From Agrococcus sp. ProA11 (GTDB lineage Bacteria > Actinomycetota > Actinomycetes > Actinomycetales > Microbacteriaceae), in the NCBI RefSeq assembly GCF_039880525.1, contig NZ_CP156989.1, positions 372,001 through 436,000 of the forward strand: a stretch of DNA of 64,000 bases. Reading direction: 5' to 3'. Position 1 is the first letter of the stretch. Each line of letters begins with the position of its first letter. A program made the translations under genes and the position numbers. Positions 43,199 through 51,847 of the stretch are shown here, piece by piece. The notes beneath the pieces are model-generated. The model was not told the DNA's origin, did no database searches, and was given only the letters and a program-made list of their open reading frames with translations.

Positions 43199-43480
43199 CT
43201 GCACGTCAACCGGCCCTGTGGCGCGGCAGCCGAGTAATCCGCCCGCCGCACCACCAGCTCGGTTGACCGACGGCGGCCGCGTGGCCCCCACAACCTGCGC
43301 CGCTGCACGTCAACCGGCCCTGTGGCGCGGCAGCCGAGTAATCCGCCCGCCGCACCACCAGCTCGGTTGACCGACGGCGGCCGCGTGGCCCCCACAACCT
43401 GCGCCGCTGCACGTCAACCGGCTCTGTGGCGCGGCAGCCGAGTAATCTGCCCGCCGCACCACCAGGTCGGTTGACCGACG
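43199..43480. repeat. Tandem 104-bp repeat of palindromic element, family 1, copy C
   Basis: Two full 104-bp units (43199-43302, 43303-43406) and a partial third (43407-43480) fill the gene-free 43176-43520 gap between the convergent ccsB and DUF559 genes. Each unit holds a 63-bp palindrome from GTCAACCG to CGGTTGAC whose inner arms (CTGTGGCGCGGC with GCCGCACCACCAG) also pair imperfectly. The third unit has a few changes (CCGGCTCTG, AATCTGCC, AGGTCGG). It contains no coding sequence. Confidence 0.85.
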
Positions 43481-43520
43481 CGCGGTGCGCGCGGGTCGAG
43501 CGCGGGCCGAGCGGCGGCCG

Positions 43521-44399
43521 TCACGGGCGCGGACGCAGCAGCGCGCGCTGATGCACGTCGCGGCGGACGAGGTCGAGCACCGTGCGCATCACGCCATCGG
43601 CGTCGAACAGCACCTGCTCGTAGGTGAACCGCAGTATGCGATAGCCGAGCGCCGTCAGGCGTGCGTCGCGACTGCGGTCTTTCGCCATCTGTGCTCGCGA
43701 GCCGTGCCACTCGAGCGAGTCGATCTCGATCACCAGAGACCTGCCGACGAGGAAGTCGAAGAACTCACCCGGCAACAGCTCGGGCTGCTGCACGAAGGCG
43801 ATCCGTGCTCGACGCAGCATCGCCACGAACATCGCCTCGGTTCCCGATCCAGAGCGCTCGGTCGCTCGTTCGAGCAGCTCGCGCCGTCGTCGCGGCAACT
43901 GCAGACCGAGCGCGGTCAGGTCTTCCCGCTGCAGGACCCCGTTCGCGAGTGCGCTCGCGGCCGCGGCGGTCACGTCGTCCTTCGGGGCGCAAGCGGCCGC
44001 GGTCGCGAGCGCTGTCAGCGCGCCGTCCACGCCGTTCCAGGGCCGCAGATCGGCCAGCCGTCGGTGCTGCCGGTGCAGCTTGACGCCGCGCGTCTGCTCC
44101 GCGCGGCTGACACGGTCACTGTGAGTCTCGCGGTTCGGGCGCACGTGCAAGTCGGTGTCGCCGTGCGGCACCCACAGTCCGCGCAAGCGCAGCGCAGAGA
44201 CGCAGGTCACGACTCCGCCGAGCTCAAGAGCGCGGGTGGCATCGTTGCGCAGATCGCCGAGGGCGACCCAGCCGCGGAGCGGTACCCAGAGCGCACCGCT
44301 GTCACGGAGCCTGCGCAGCGTTGGCCTAGAGACTTGTTCGTGAGCGGCGGCAGTGGTGCAGACGCCGCCCATGGCACCGAGCCATTCGAGGAATTCCAT
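43521..44399 (-). CDS. DUF559 nuclease-fold protein with N-terminal wHTH-like domain
   Basis: A 292-residue protein. The C-terminal third matches DUF559, a Vsr/restriction-endonuclease-like fold: FDFLVGRSLVIEIDSLEWHGS, KDRSRDARLTALGYRILRFTYEQV. The N-terminal 60 residues (FLEWLGAMGGVCTTAAAHEQVSRPTLRRLRDSGAL) look like the winged-helix domain shared with AbiEi-type antitoxins. Function is unknown; no AbiEii toxin lies nearby. ATG at 44399 is 7 nt after CACTAT; an ATG at 44408 is in frame but overlaps that box. Confidence 0.82.
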   Translation of the reverse strand: MEFLEWLGAMGGVCTTAAAHEQVSRPTLRRLRDSGALWVPLRGWVALGDLRNDATRALELGGVVTCVSALRLRGLWVPHGDTDLHVRPNRETHSDRVSRAEQTRGVKLHRQHRRLADLRPWNGVDGALTALATAAACAPKDDVTAAAASALANGVLQREDLTALGLQLPRRRRELLERATERSGSGTEAMFVAMLRRARIAFVQQPELLPGEFFDFLVGRSLVIEIDSLEWHGSRAQMAKDRSRDARLTALGYRILRFTYEQVLFDADGVMRTVLDLVRRDVHQRALLRPRP

Positions 44400-44506
44400 G
44401 CCGCGCATAGTGCGCCCCCGAGCCGTCGCGGCGGGGAGGCGACAGCGGCGGCTGTGGATGGCCGCGCTCGGGTAGTCGCCCAACAATCGCTTGCGGGGTC
44501 GCGTTC

Positions 44507-44569
44507 GTCGACCGGGCCGGTGGTCTGGCACCCGATATTTCCGCGCGCGAAACCAAGCAACCGGTTGAC
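44507..44569. repeat. Palindromic intergenic element, family 1, copy D (diverged)
   Basis: GTCGACCGG at 44507-44515 and CCGGTTGAC at 44561-44569 are near-inverse ends, with GGTGGTCTGGC inside as in copies A and B. It lies between menC and the DUF559 gene, both on the minus strand. Confidence 0.55.
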
Positions 44570-44602
44570 GGGCCTGGTGCGGCGGACGACTGAGGCGGGG
44601 CG

Positions 44603-45574
44603 TCAGAGGTGGGGGAGCGTCGCGGCGAGCCGGGCGCGCCAGTGTGCCGTGCGCTCGGCGGATGCCGCATGCTCGGCGAGCAGCGCGGGGTCGGGCGCGA
44701 CGCGAGCAGCGGAGATCGAGCCGTCGGTGGGCACGAGCGGCTCGGTCGTGACGTCGGCGGCCAGCAGCGCGCCGGTGCCGAGGCCGCAGTCGTAGGGGAG
44801 CGTCGGCATCGCCCCGGCCAGCGCGGCACCGAGCGAGAGCCCGACCGACGAGTCGAGCGCACTCGAGACCACCGCGGGCAGTCCTGCCTCCGCCACGATC
44901 GCCAGCGCGGCGCGGATCCCGCCGAGCGGCTGCGCCTTGATGACCAGCACATCGGCGGCGCCCGCTCGGGCAACCAGCAGCGGGTCCTCGGCCTTGCGCA
45001 CCGACTCGTCCGCCGCGATCGGGATCGCGAGCCGGTGCAGCCGGTCCCGCAGTTCGGCGAGCTCGGGCACGCTCGCGCACGGCTGCTCGACGTACTCGAG
45101 GTCGAAGCGCTCGAGCGCGCGCACGGCGGTCTCCGCCTCATCGAGGTTCCAGCCGCCGTTCGCATCGACGCGGATGCGGACATCGGGCAGCAGCGCGCGC
45201 ACTTCGGCGACGCGGGCGACGTCATCCGCGAGCGTCTGACCCCGCTCGGCCACCTTCACCTTCACAGTGCGGCAGCCGTCGTAGCGCGCCAGCACGCCCG
45301 CGACCGCTTCGGGATCGACCGCGGGCAGCGTGGCATTCACAGGGATCCGGTCACGCACCAGCGGTGGCCGCTCCAGGTCGGCGTCCTCGAGCGCCGCACG
45401 CAGCCAGCGCGCGGCCTCCTCGGGCCCGTACTCCAGGAACGGGCTCCACTCGCCCCAGCCGGCGACGCCGGAGAAGAGCGCGACCTCGCGGTGCTCGACG
45501 CCGCGGAACCGCGTGGCGAGCGGCAGCGAGACAATCTGCATGCGGTCAGCGAGCCGTTCGAAGTCGAGGTCCAC
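44603..45574 (-). CDS. menC: o-Succinylbenzoate synthase
   Basis: A 323-residue enolase-superfamily enzyme of menaquinone synthesis that dehydrates SHCHC to o-succinylbenzoate. It has the catalytic KxK (CRTVKVKVAE), metal ligands in RVDANGGW, YVEQP and ADESVRK, and the second catalytic Lys in VLVIKAQPLGG. GTG at 45574 lies six bases after GAGCAT; an internal ATG 14 codons later would lose the conserved start. Confidence 0.9.
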   Translation of the reverse strand: MDLDFERLADRMQIVSLPLATRFRGVEHREVALFSGVAGWGEWSPFLEYGPEEAARWLRAALEDADLERPPLVRDRIPVNATLPAVDPEAVAGVLARYDGCRTVKVKVAERGQTLADDVARVAEVRALLPDVRIRVDANGGWNLDEAETAVRALERFDLEYVEQPCASVPELAELRDRLHRLAIPIAADESVRKAEDPLLVARAGAADVLVIKAQPLGGIRAALAIVAEAGLPAVVSSALDSSVGLSLGAALAGAMPTLPYDCGLGTGALLAADVTTEPLVPTDGSISAARVAPDPALLAEHAASAERTAHWRARLAATLPHL

Positions 45575-45608
45575 GCGCTCATGCTCGCACGACTGGCAGA
45601 ATCGACGG

Positions 45609-45941
45609 GTGACTGAGCTGCCATGGGTGATCGAGACGCGCGCGGTGACCCGGCGTCGCAACCCCGTCTGGGGCGTGCTCGCACTCGTCGGCGCCGGCCT
45701 CTGCGCGGCGAGCTTCCTCATCGCGATGGGCGTCGCGTGGGCCGAATTCGACGGGCTCGTGGTCTGGGGGCTGCCGATCTGGGGTGTCATCACGCTGCTC
45801 GCGCTGGCGTTCGCGATCACCGCACTCGTCAAGCGCGGCACCGCGAACGTCACGATGGCAGCCATCGCCGGCGGCGTGCTCGTGATCTCCAACCCTGTGG
45901 TGTTCCTCATCCTCACGCTCGCGCTCGGCATCCTGCAGTAG
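45609..45941 (+). CDS. Small membrane protein, three helices
   Basis: A 110-residue protein of unknown function with helices around WGVLALVGAGLCAASFLIAM, WGVITLLALAFAITALV and VVFLILTLALGIL. GTG at 45609 follows CAGAAT (45597-45602) by six bases. It is divergent from menC and its start lies 35 bp from that of menC. Confidence 0.6.
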   Translation: MTELPWVIETRAVTRRRNPVWGVLALVGAGLCAASFLIAMGVAWAEFDGLVVWGLPIWGVITLLALAFAITALVKRGTANVTMAAIAGGVLVISNPVVFLILTLALGILQ

Positions 45942-45997
45942 CGGATGCGGTGGCGCGCCTCCGCGCGCGCGGCCGGTGCGGTCCATACGATCGCCCG

Positions 45998-46387
45998 ATG
46001 ATCGAAGACCTGCAGCTCGTCGGCGAGGCGCCGGCCCGGCCCGCACCGAGGCGCTCCGCCGCCTCCCGCCGCCGCGCTCGCTTCGGCCCGATCTCGCTGG
46101 CGCTGCTGGCGCTCGCGGTGGTGCTACAGGTGGTCTCGCTCGCGCAGCAGTTCAGCTATCTCTTCGCGCCGAAGCCGGGCGAGCTCGCTTGGCTGATCGC
46201 CGTCATTGGCATCACCGTGCTCGTGGGCCTCGCCGGCGTCGCCAGCGGCATCGTCGGCGCCACCACGCCGGATGGGCGCCGCACGGGCGCATTCGGTGCG
46301 GCCCTCGGCATCGCCTTCCTCGTGCTGTTCGCCGCCGCGACCTCGTTCGGCTGGGGCTTCCTCGAGGCGCTCTCGACCCCGGTCTGA
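45998..46387 (+). CDS. Small membrane protein, three helices
   Basis: A 129-residue protein of unknown function. An Arg/Ala-rich N-terminal cytoplasmic tail (APRRSAASRRRARFG) is followed by hydrophobic segments around residues 35-52, 65-85 and 100-118. ATG at 45998 lies six bases after TACGAT (45986-45991). It resembles the protein at 45609 in layout but not clearly in sequence. Confidence 0.6.
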   Translation: MIEDLQLVGEAPARPAPRRSAASRRRARFGPISLALLALAVVLQVVSLAQQFSYLFAPKPGELAWLIAVIGITVLVGLAGVASGIVGATTPDGRRTGAFGAALGIAFLVLFAAATSFGWGFLEALSTPV

Positions 46388-46474
46388 GCCCTTTCCTCGC
46401 CGGTCCCTGCCCGACCGGCGCCGACGACGAAGTCGTCTCTTCCGCCGATCCCGGCGCCGCGGGAGAATGGCGCC

Positions 46475-47539
46475 GTGTCGACGGCGATGCCGGAGTTCGA
46501 GATGCCGCCCCGGGCGGAGAGTGCTCCTCGGCCAGAAGCCGCTGACGCCACCGCACCTGAAGCCGGTGCGACGAGCGCGGAGCATCCCGACGATCCTCCT
46601 CTCCATCCGAACCCCGCGGTTGGGCTGCGGCGCCGCTTCGGCTGGCGACAGCTGCTGATCGCGGGGCTGGTCGGTGTGGTCGTCGGCGGTGGCATCCCGG
46701 CGACACTGCGATCGCTCGACGGCGCGGCGGCGTCGGTGGAGGTCGAGAGCCTGCGCTCGGTGGCGCTCGAGTACCTCACGGCGATCGCGACCGGCCGCGC
46801 CGGCGTGGCGACCGAGATGGTGCCGGTCGACGGCGGCGGTCGCGTGGCGCCGGATGCGGTGCTGCAGTCGGCAGAGCCGATCACCGACTACTCGGTGCAG
46901 CTGGTGCAGGTCGACGGCACCGCCGGGTCGGCGGACGTGCGCTACCGCGTCGGCGGCACCGAGGTGTTCCGCGCGCTCACGGCGGAGCGGGTCGAGGGCG
47001 AGTGGCGGTTGCGGACGACGCTCGCCGAGGTCGCCGACGTGCGCTTCAGCGATCCGATCGTGCGCGTGCAGGTCGCCGATGTCCCGTTGGACGGCCCCAC
47101 GCCCGTGCTGCTCTACCCGGGCAGCTACACGATCGACGCCGTCTCAGGGCCGTTCTTCCTCTCGGGCGGCGATCGCTTCGTCGTCGACGGCGATCTCGGC
47201 ACGCCGACCGTGCCGTACGTGACCGCCGGTGTCGCCCCCCGCATCCGCGACTATGCCACCGAGCTCGCACTCGACACCGTCGCCGACTGCCAGATGCGCG
47301 CTCGCTGCCCGGTCGCGTTCGGGCTGCGGCTGCTGCCGCTCGGTGAGCCCTACCCGGTGGATGTCGACATGGAGCGCGGCGTCATCGACCTGTCGGTGCC
47401 GATCATGGCGATGGATGGCGCCGATAGTCAGTGGTTCGACGTGCGGCTGCGCGCGATCCTCGACGACGATGGCGTGCCGAGCGAGTGGCGCTGCGGCGAG
47501 CCGGGGGAGAGCGAGACGCTCTCGAGTTGCGCGCTCTGA
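46475..47539 (+). CDS. Membrane-anchored protein of unknown function, paralogue 1
   Basis: A 354-residue protein. It opens MSTAMPEFEMP, then an Ala/Pro/Glu-rich cytoplasmic tail, one membrane helix (about 55-78, RQLLIAGLVGVVVGGGIPA) and a long extracellular part. The first outer module (SVALEYLTAIATGRA, VLQSAEPITDYSVQLVQVDG, ALTAERVEGEWRLRTTL) has the look of an NTF2-like/DUF4878-type fold; two Cys near CQMRARCPVAFGL and two near the end could form disulfides. GTG at 46475 follows GAGAAT (46463-46468) by six bases. The next gene is a paralogue of identical length. Confidence 0.65.
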   Translation: MSTAMPEFEMPPRAESAPRPEAADATAPEAGATSAEHPDDPPLHPNPAVGLRRRFGWRQLLIAGLVGVVVGGGIPATLRSLDGAAASVEVESLRSVALEYLTAIATGRAGVATEMVPVDGGGRVAPDAVLQSAEPITDYSVQLVQVDGTAGSADVRYRVGGTEVFRALTAERVEGEWRLRTTLAEVADVRFSDPIVRVQVADVPLDGPTPVLLYPGSYTIDAVSGPFFLSGGDRFVVDGDLGTPTVPYVTAGVAPRIRDYATELALDTVADCQMRARCPVAFGLRLLPLGEPYPVDVDMERGVIDLSVPIMAMDGADSQWFDVRLRAILDDDGVPSEWRCGEPGESETLSSCAL

Positions 47540-47615
47540 GCGGTCGACGGGGCCCGCGGCGCGACGGCCTGTGGCGGTGCGGCCGGATCGCCGGCATTCG
47601 CGCCATGATGGATCC

Positions 47616-48680
47616 GTGTCGCCGTCGATGCCAGAGTTCGAGATGCCGGCGGGCGTGCCAGAGCCCGCCCGCCCCACTGCGGATTCGGCGATCGCGCACA
47701 GCGAGCCGCCGCCGGCCCATACGGCAGAGCCTGCGTCCTTCGGTCGGGCCATGCGAGATGGGCGACGCGGCATCAACTGGCGGCACGTCCTGGTCGCGGG
47801 CGTGGTCGGCGTGCTCGCGGGCGCGGTGATCCCTGGCGGCATCCAGGTCGCCGAGCGCGCAGCCGTCAGCGGCGACCAGTCCAACCTGCGCGATGTGGCC
47901 ATGGAGTACCTGACCGCGATCGCAGAGGGGCGGGCGAGCGATGCCACGGCGATGCTCCCGGTCCAGCCCGCGGCGATGGTGCCGGATGCGGTGCTGCAGT
48001 CGGCCAGGCGCATCACGGACGCAGGGGTGCGCCTCGTGCACATCGACGGCGACGCCGCCGCGGTTGAAGTGGAGTACACGCTCGATGGGGCGAGCATCTC
48101 GCGGACGCTCGAGGCCGAACGGGTCGACGGCTCGTGGCAGCTCACCCGTCCCTTGACGGAGGCGGTGCCGTTCCACCAGTACAGCGGCACCGCGGGCGCC
48201 CGGATCGCGAACTTCGAGATCAGCCTGGATCGACCGATGGTCATGTATCCCGGCATCTACAGGTTCGACCCGGTGCTCGACGATCCGATCATCATCGCGC
48301 GGTCCGACGCGTTCTCCGTCGACGGCGATCCGGCGACCGCCTCGGAGCCATTCATCGAGACGACGCTGCGGCCAGAAGTCGCGGCGCATGCGGAGGCGCT
48401 CGCGGTCGCGGCCGGCGAGCGCTGCAGGCAGGCAGACACCTGTTACCTCCCGCAGGAGGGCGCACTGCGCGTCGACCACGACGCGTGGGTGGTGGCGAGC
48501 TCGCCGCAGGCGGTGGACGTGATCGTGCACCTGACGAACTCCACGTCCACGATGGGGCAGACGCACCAGGTGATGGTGCAGATCGAGCGGGATGCCGCCG
48601 GTGGCGCGGCCGCGTGGCGCTGCAGCGAGCCGGACGCCTACGGCCTTGAGGATGCGGAGCCGTGCCCGGCCATCGAGTGA
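47616..48680 (+). CDS. Membrane-anchored protein of unknown function, paralogue 2
   Basis: A 354-residue protein, same length and plan as the preceding gene product: MSPSMPEFEMP, a Pro/Ala-rich tail, a membrane helix (about 55-77, RHVLVAGVVGVLAGAVIPGG), then an outer part with AMEYLTAIAEGRA, VLQSARRITDAGVRLVHIDG and TLEAERVDGSWQLTRPL. Paired Cys (CRQADTC, and two at the end) recur. CATGAT (47604-47609) lies six bases before GTG 47616, so each copy has its own promoter. The function is unknown. Confidence 0.65.
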   Translation: MSPSMPEFEMPAGVPEPARPTADSAIAHSEPPPAHTAEPASFGRAMRDGRRGINWRHVLVAGVVGVLAGAVIPGGIQVAERAAVSGDQSNLRDVAMEYLTAIAEGRASDATAMLPVQPAAMVPDAVLQSARRITDAGVRLVHIDGDAAAVEVEYTLDGASISRTLEAERVDGSWQLTRPLTEAVPFHQYSGTAGARIANFEISLDRPMVMYPGIYRFDPVLDDPIIIARSDAFSVDGDPATASEPFIETTLRPEVAAHAEALAVAAGERCRQADTCYLPQEGALRVDHDAWVVASSPQAVDVIVHLTNSTSTMGQTHQVMVQIERDAAGGAAAWRCSEPDAYGLEDAEPCPAIE

Positions 48681-48727
48681 CCGGTCGCGACCCCGCGCAT
48701 GCACCGCCCGATCGCTAGGCTGGCCGG

Positions 48728-49627
48728 GTGACCATCTCGCCCCTCTTCGACCCCGCCGAGTGGGCGGACGCCGAGCCCGGCTACGACGACATCACGGTGC
48801 ACCGCTCGCGCGATGGACGCATCGCGAGGATCGCGTTCGACCGGCCGGAGGTGCGCAACGCGTTCCGCCCGCACACCGTCGATGAGCTCTACCGAGCGCT
48901 CGACGACGCGCGGCAGGACAGTCGCGTCGGCGTCGTGCTGCTGACCGGCAACGGTCCCAGCGAGAAGGATGGCGGCTGGGCCTTCTGCTCCGGCGGCGAC
49001 CAGCGCATCCGCGGCCGCGACGGCTACCGCTACGCCGACGGCGCGACGGCCAGCAGCATCGACCCCGCCCGCAGCGGCCGCCTGCACATCCTCGAGGTGC
49101 AGCGCCTCATCCGCTTCATGCCCAAGGTCGTGATCGCCGTCGTGCCCGGCTGGGCGGCCGGCGGCGGACACTCGCTGCACGTCGTCTGCGACCTGACGAT
49201 CGCCAGCCGCGAGCACGCGAAGTTCAAGCAGACCGACGCGGATGTCGGCTCCTTCGACGCCGGCTACGGCTCGGCGTACATGGCGCGGCAGACCGGGCAG
49301 AAGTTCGCGCGCGAGGTCTTCTTCCTGGCCCGCGAGTACAGCGCGGACCGGGCGCTGCAGTCGGGCGCGATCAACGCATCCGTGCCGCACGCCGAGCTCG
49401 AGTCGACCGCCGTCGAGTGGGCGCGCGAGATCCTCGGGAAGAGCCCGACCGCGATCCGTATGCTGAAGTTCGCGTTCAACGCGGTCGACGACGGACTGGT
49501 GGGGCAGCAGATCTTCGCGGGCGAGGCGACGCGGCTCGCCTACGGCACGGATGAGGCCGTGGAGGGGCGCGACTCGTTCCTGGAGAAGCGCGATCCCGAC
49601 TGGTCGGCCTTCCCGTACCACTACTGA
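48728..49627 (+). CDS. menB: 1,4-Dihydroxy-2-naphthoyl-CoA synthase
   Basis: A 299-residue crotonase-family enzyme that closes the naphthoquinone ring from o-succinylbenzoyl-CoA. It has RPEVRNAFRPHTVDEL, the loop SGGDQRIRGRDGY, PGWAAGGGHSLHVVCDLTIAS and a C-terminal FLEKRDPDWSAFPYHY, all MenB features. GTG at 48728 is six bases after TAGGCT (48716-48721). Confidence 0.96.
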   Translation: MTISPLFDPAEWADAEPGYDDITVHRSRDGRIARIAFDRPEVRNAFRPHTVDELYRALDDARQDSRVGVVLLTGNGPSEKDGGWAFCSGGDQRIRGRDGYRYADGATASSIDPARSGRLHILEVQRLIRFMPKVVIAVVPGWAAGGGHSLHVVCDLTIASREHAKFKQTDADVGSFDAGYGSAYMARQTGQKFAREVFFLAREYSADRALQSGAINASVPHAELESTAVEWAREILGKSPTAIRMLKFAFNAVDDGLVGQQIFAGEATRLAYGTDEAVEGRDSFLEKRDPDWSAFPYHY

Positions 49628-49668
49628 CCGGGACCGGATCGAGAGCAGCAAGCGCAAGGAGGTGCACC

Positions 49669-50670
49669 GTGGGAGTCGTCGTCGAGACGAGCGGATCCAG
49701 CGGCGTGCCCAAGCGCGTCATCATCTCGGATGAGGCGATCGCAGCCTCGACCGATGCCGCGATTGAGCGGCTCGGCGCCCCCGGGCAGTGGGTGCTCGCC
49801 CTGCCCGACCACTACATCGCCGGCCGCAACGTGATCTGGCGCAACGAGGTCAGCGGCGCACCGCTGGTGCGGACCGCCGGTGCCTTCACCGCTGAGGCCT
49901 TCGTCGAGGCCGTGCAGAGCCTCGAGCACGAGCGCAAGTACACGTCGCTCGTGCCGACGCAGCTCGCCAGGCTGGTCGATGCGGCGGCGCTCGACCGCTC
50001 GTTCATCGGCCCCATCGCGCGACTCGACCGCATCCTGCTGGGCGGCCAGCGCGCGCCGTTCGGCCTGATCGAGCGTGCGGCGCGCCTCGGCTGGCGCATC
50101 ACGCGCACGTACGGCGCGACCGAGACGGTCGGCGGATGCGTCTGGGACGGTATCCCGCTGCGTGACGTGAAGGTGCGACTCACCGACCAGATCGAGATCT
50201 CCGGGCCGCAGCTCGCCGACGGCTACGAGGATGCTGCGCTCACCGAGCAGCGCTTCCACACCGACGGCACCGGCAATCGCTGGTACAAGACCGGCGATGC
50301 CGGCTCGCTGCAGGCAGGCACGCTCCAGGTCTCCGGCCGCATCGACGACGTCATCAACTCCGGCGGCATCAAGATCTCGCTCGCCGCCATCGAGCACGTC
50401 GTGCAGGTCTTCGCGCCGGATGCCGTGGTGGTCGCGGCGCCGCACCCCGAGTGGGGTGAGGTGCCGGCGGTGGTGACGACGCTCAAGCCGTCGCTGGCAG
50501 AGATCCGCGCGGCGGTCGCGAACGCGCTCGGGAAGCCCGCCCGGCCCAATCACCTGGTGACGGTGTCGGTGATGCCGACCACGGCATCCGGCAAGCCCGA
50601 CCGCAAGCGGCTCGGGCGGCTGGTCGCCAGCCGCACGCAGGAGCGTCGGCGCCGCGGCTTCTTCGGCTGA
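49669..50670 (+). CDS. menE: o-Succinylbenzoate-CoA ligase, short form
   Basis: A 333-residue adenylate-forming enzyme. It begins almost directly at the AMP-binding P-loop (TSGSSGVPKRVI, residues 7-18), followed by RTYGATETVGG, YKTGDAG and TASGKPDRKRL with the adenylation Lys. The N-terminal 100 or more residues of full-size ANL enzymes are missing and there is no room for them (41 bp to menB). Short MenE forms are known in actinobacteria. AAGGAGG precedes the GTG. Confidence 0.9.
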   Translation: MGVVVETSGSSGVPKRVIISDEAIAASTDAAIERLGAPGQWVLALPDHYIAGRNVIWRNEVSGAPLVRTAGAFTAEAFVEAVQSLEHERKYTSLVPTQLARLVDAAALDRSFIGPIARLDRILLGGQRAPFGLIERAARLGWRITRTYGATETVGGCVWDGIPLRDVKVRLTDQIEISGPQLADGYEDAALTEQRFHTDGTGNRWYKTGDAGSLQAGTLQVSGRIDDVINSGGIKISLAAIEHVVQVFAPDAVVVAAPHPEWGEVPAVVTTLKPSLAEIRAAVANALGKPARPNHLVTVSVMPTTASGKPDRKRLGRLVASRTQERRRRGFFG

Positions 50671-50720
50671 CGCCGCAGGCACGGCGCACGGCGCGGCGCG
50701 GCGCGGCTAGCATCGAGGGG

Positions 50721-51680
50721 ATGGCTTCCCCTCGCTCCGGCAACCCCGCGAAACGCGCACAGATCGCCGGCACCGCACCCAGCCCCGCGACCACCCGCGA
50801 CTGGATCGCCGCGTCCCGGCCCCGCACGCTCGGCATGGCGATCGCCCCCGTCGCGCTCGGCACCGCCGCGGCCTTCAATGCCGAGGGCTACCACCTGGGC
50901 ATCGCGCTCGCGTGCCTGGCGCTCGCGGTGTTCCTGCAGATCGGCGTGAACTTCGCCAACGACTACTCCGACGGGGTCAAGGGCACGGATGCCGTGCGCG
51001 TCGGCCCCGGCCGCCTCGTCGGCGCGGGCAAGGCCGAGCCGCGCACGGTGCGGAACGTCGCGATCGGCTTCCTCGCCGCGAGCGCCGTGGCTGGCCTGCT
51101 GGTCGTGCTGCTGTCGGGTCGCTGGTGGCTGCTGCTCGTCGGCGTCGTCTGCATCGTCGCCGCGTGGGGCTACACCGGAGGCAAGCGGCCGTACGGCTAC
51201 TACGCCCTCGGCGAGCTCATGGCGTTCCTGTTCTTCGGCCCGGTCGCGGTCGTCGGCACGACCTACGCCATCATTGGCCGCATCACCGAGGACTCGGTCG
51301 CGCTCGGCATCGCCATCGGCGCCATCTCCGCGGCATTGATGCTGTGCAACAACCTGCGCGACATCGAGACCGACCGCGCTGCCGGCAAGCGGAGCCTTGC
51401 GACGCTCATCGGCCGGCGCGCAGCCAAGCTGCTCTACGTGACGCTGATGCTCGTGCCGTTCGGCATCCTCTGGGTCTTCTCCTTCGCGCTCGCCTACGGC
51501 ATCGCGGTGTTCACCGTGCTGCTCCTGGCGGTGCCCGCGATGGTCATCGTGCTGATGGCGCGCACGCCGCGCGACCTCATCACGGCGCTCGGTCTCACCG
51601 GCCTGACCGCGCTGCTGTACGGCGTCGGCCTCGCGATCGCGATCTGGGGCGGCCCGGCCGGCTTCGTCACCGTCGGCTGA
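50721..51680 (+). CDS. menA: 1,4-Dihydroxy-2-naphthoate polyprenyltransferase
   Basis: A 319-residue UbiA-family membrane enzyme that joins the prenyl tail to the naphthoquinone head. The first Asp motif is NFANDYSDGVKGTD and the second NNLRDIETDRAAGKRSLAT; eight to nine helices are visible. An Ala/Arg-rich cytoplasmic tail of about 25 residues comes first. TAGCAT (50708-50713) is 7 nt before the ATG. Confidence 0.96.
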   Translation: MASPRSGNPAKRAQIAGTAPSPATTRDWIAASRPRTLGMAIAPVALGTAAAFNAEGYHLGIALACLALAVFLQIGVNFANDYSDGVKGTDAVRVGPGRLVGAGKAEPRTVRNVAIGFLAASAVAGLLVVLLSGRWWLLLVGVVCIVAAWGYTGGKRPYGYYALGELMAFLFFGPVAVVGTTYAIIGRITEDSVALGIAIGAISAALMLCNNLRDIETDRAAGKRSLATLIGRRAAKLLYVTLMLVPFGILWVFSFALAYGIAVFTVLLLAVPAMVIVLMARTPRDLITALGLTGLTALLYGVGLAIAIWGGPAGFVTVG

Positions 51681-51847
51681 CGCGACGGCACGCAGCGGCT
51701 CGCCCAGCGCGACCCGCGCATCCGAGCGGGCTCGCCCCGCTGCGTCCGCTGCGACTGCGCAGATGTGTCGCTAACGGCTCCCAACCGGGGCGGATGAGCG
51801 CCGCATGCGACAACTCTGCGCTCCGGGCGGTTGCGATGCGGGCAGCG

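Noticed and set aside
43199-43480. CRISPR array
   Set aside because: The repeated unit is 104 bp with identical spacers between palindromes, and there are no cas genes. It is a tandem duplication.
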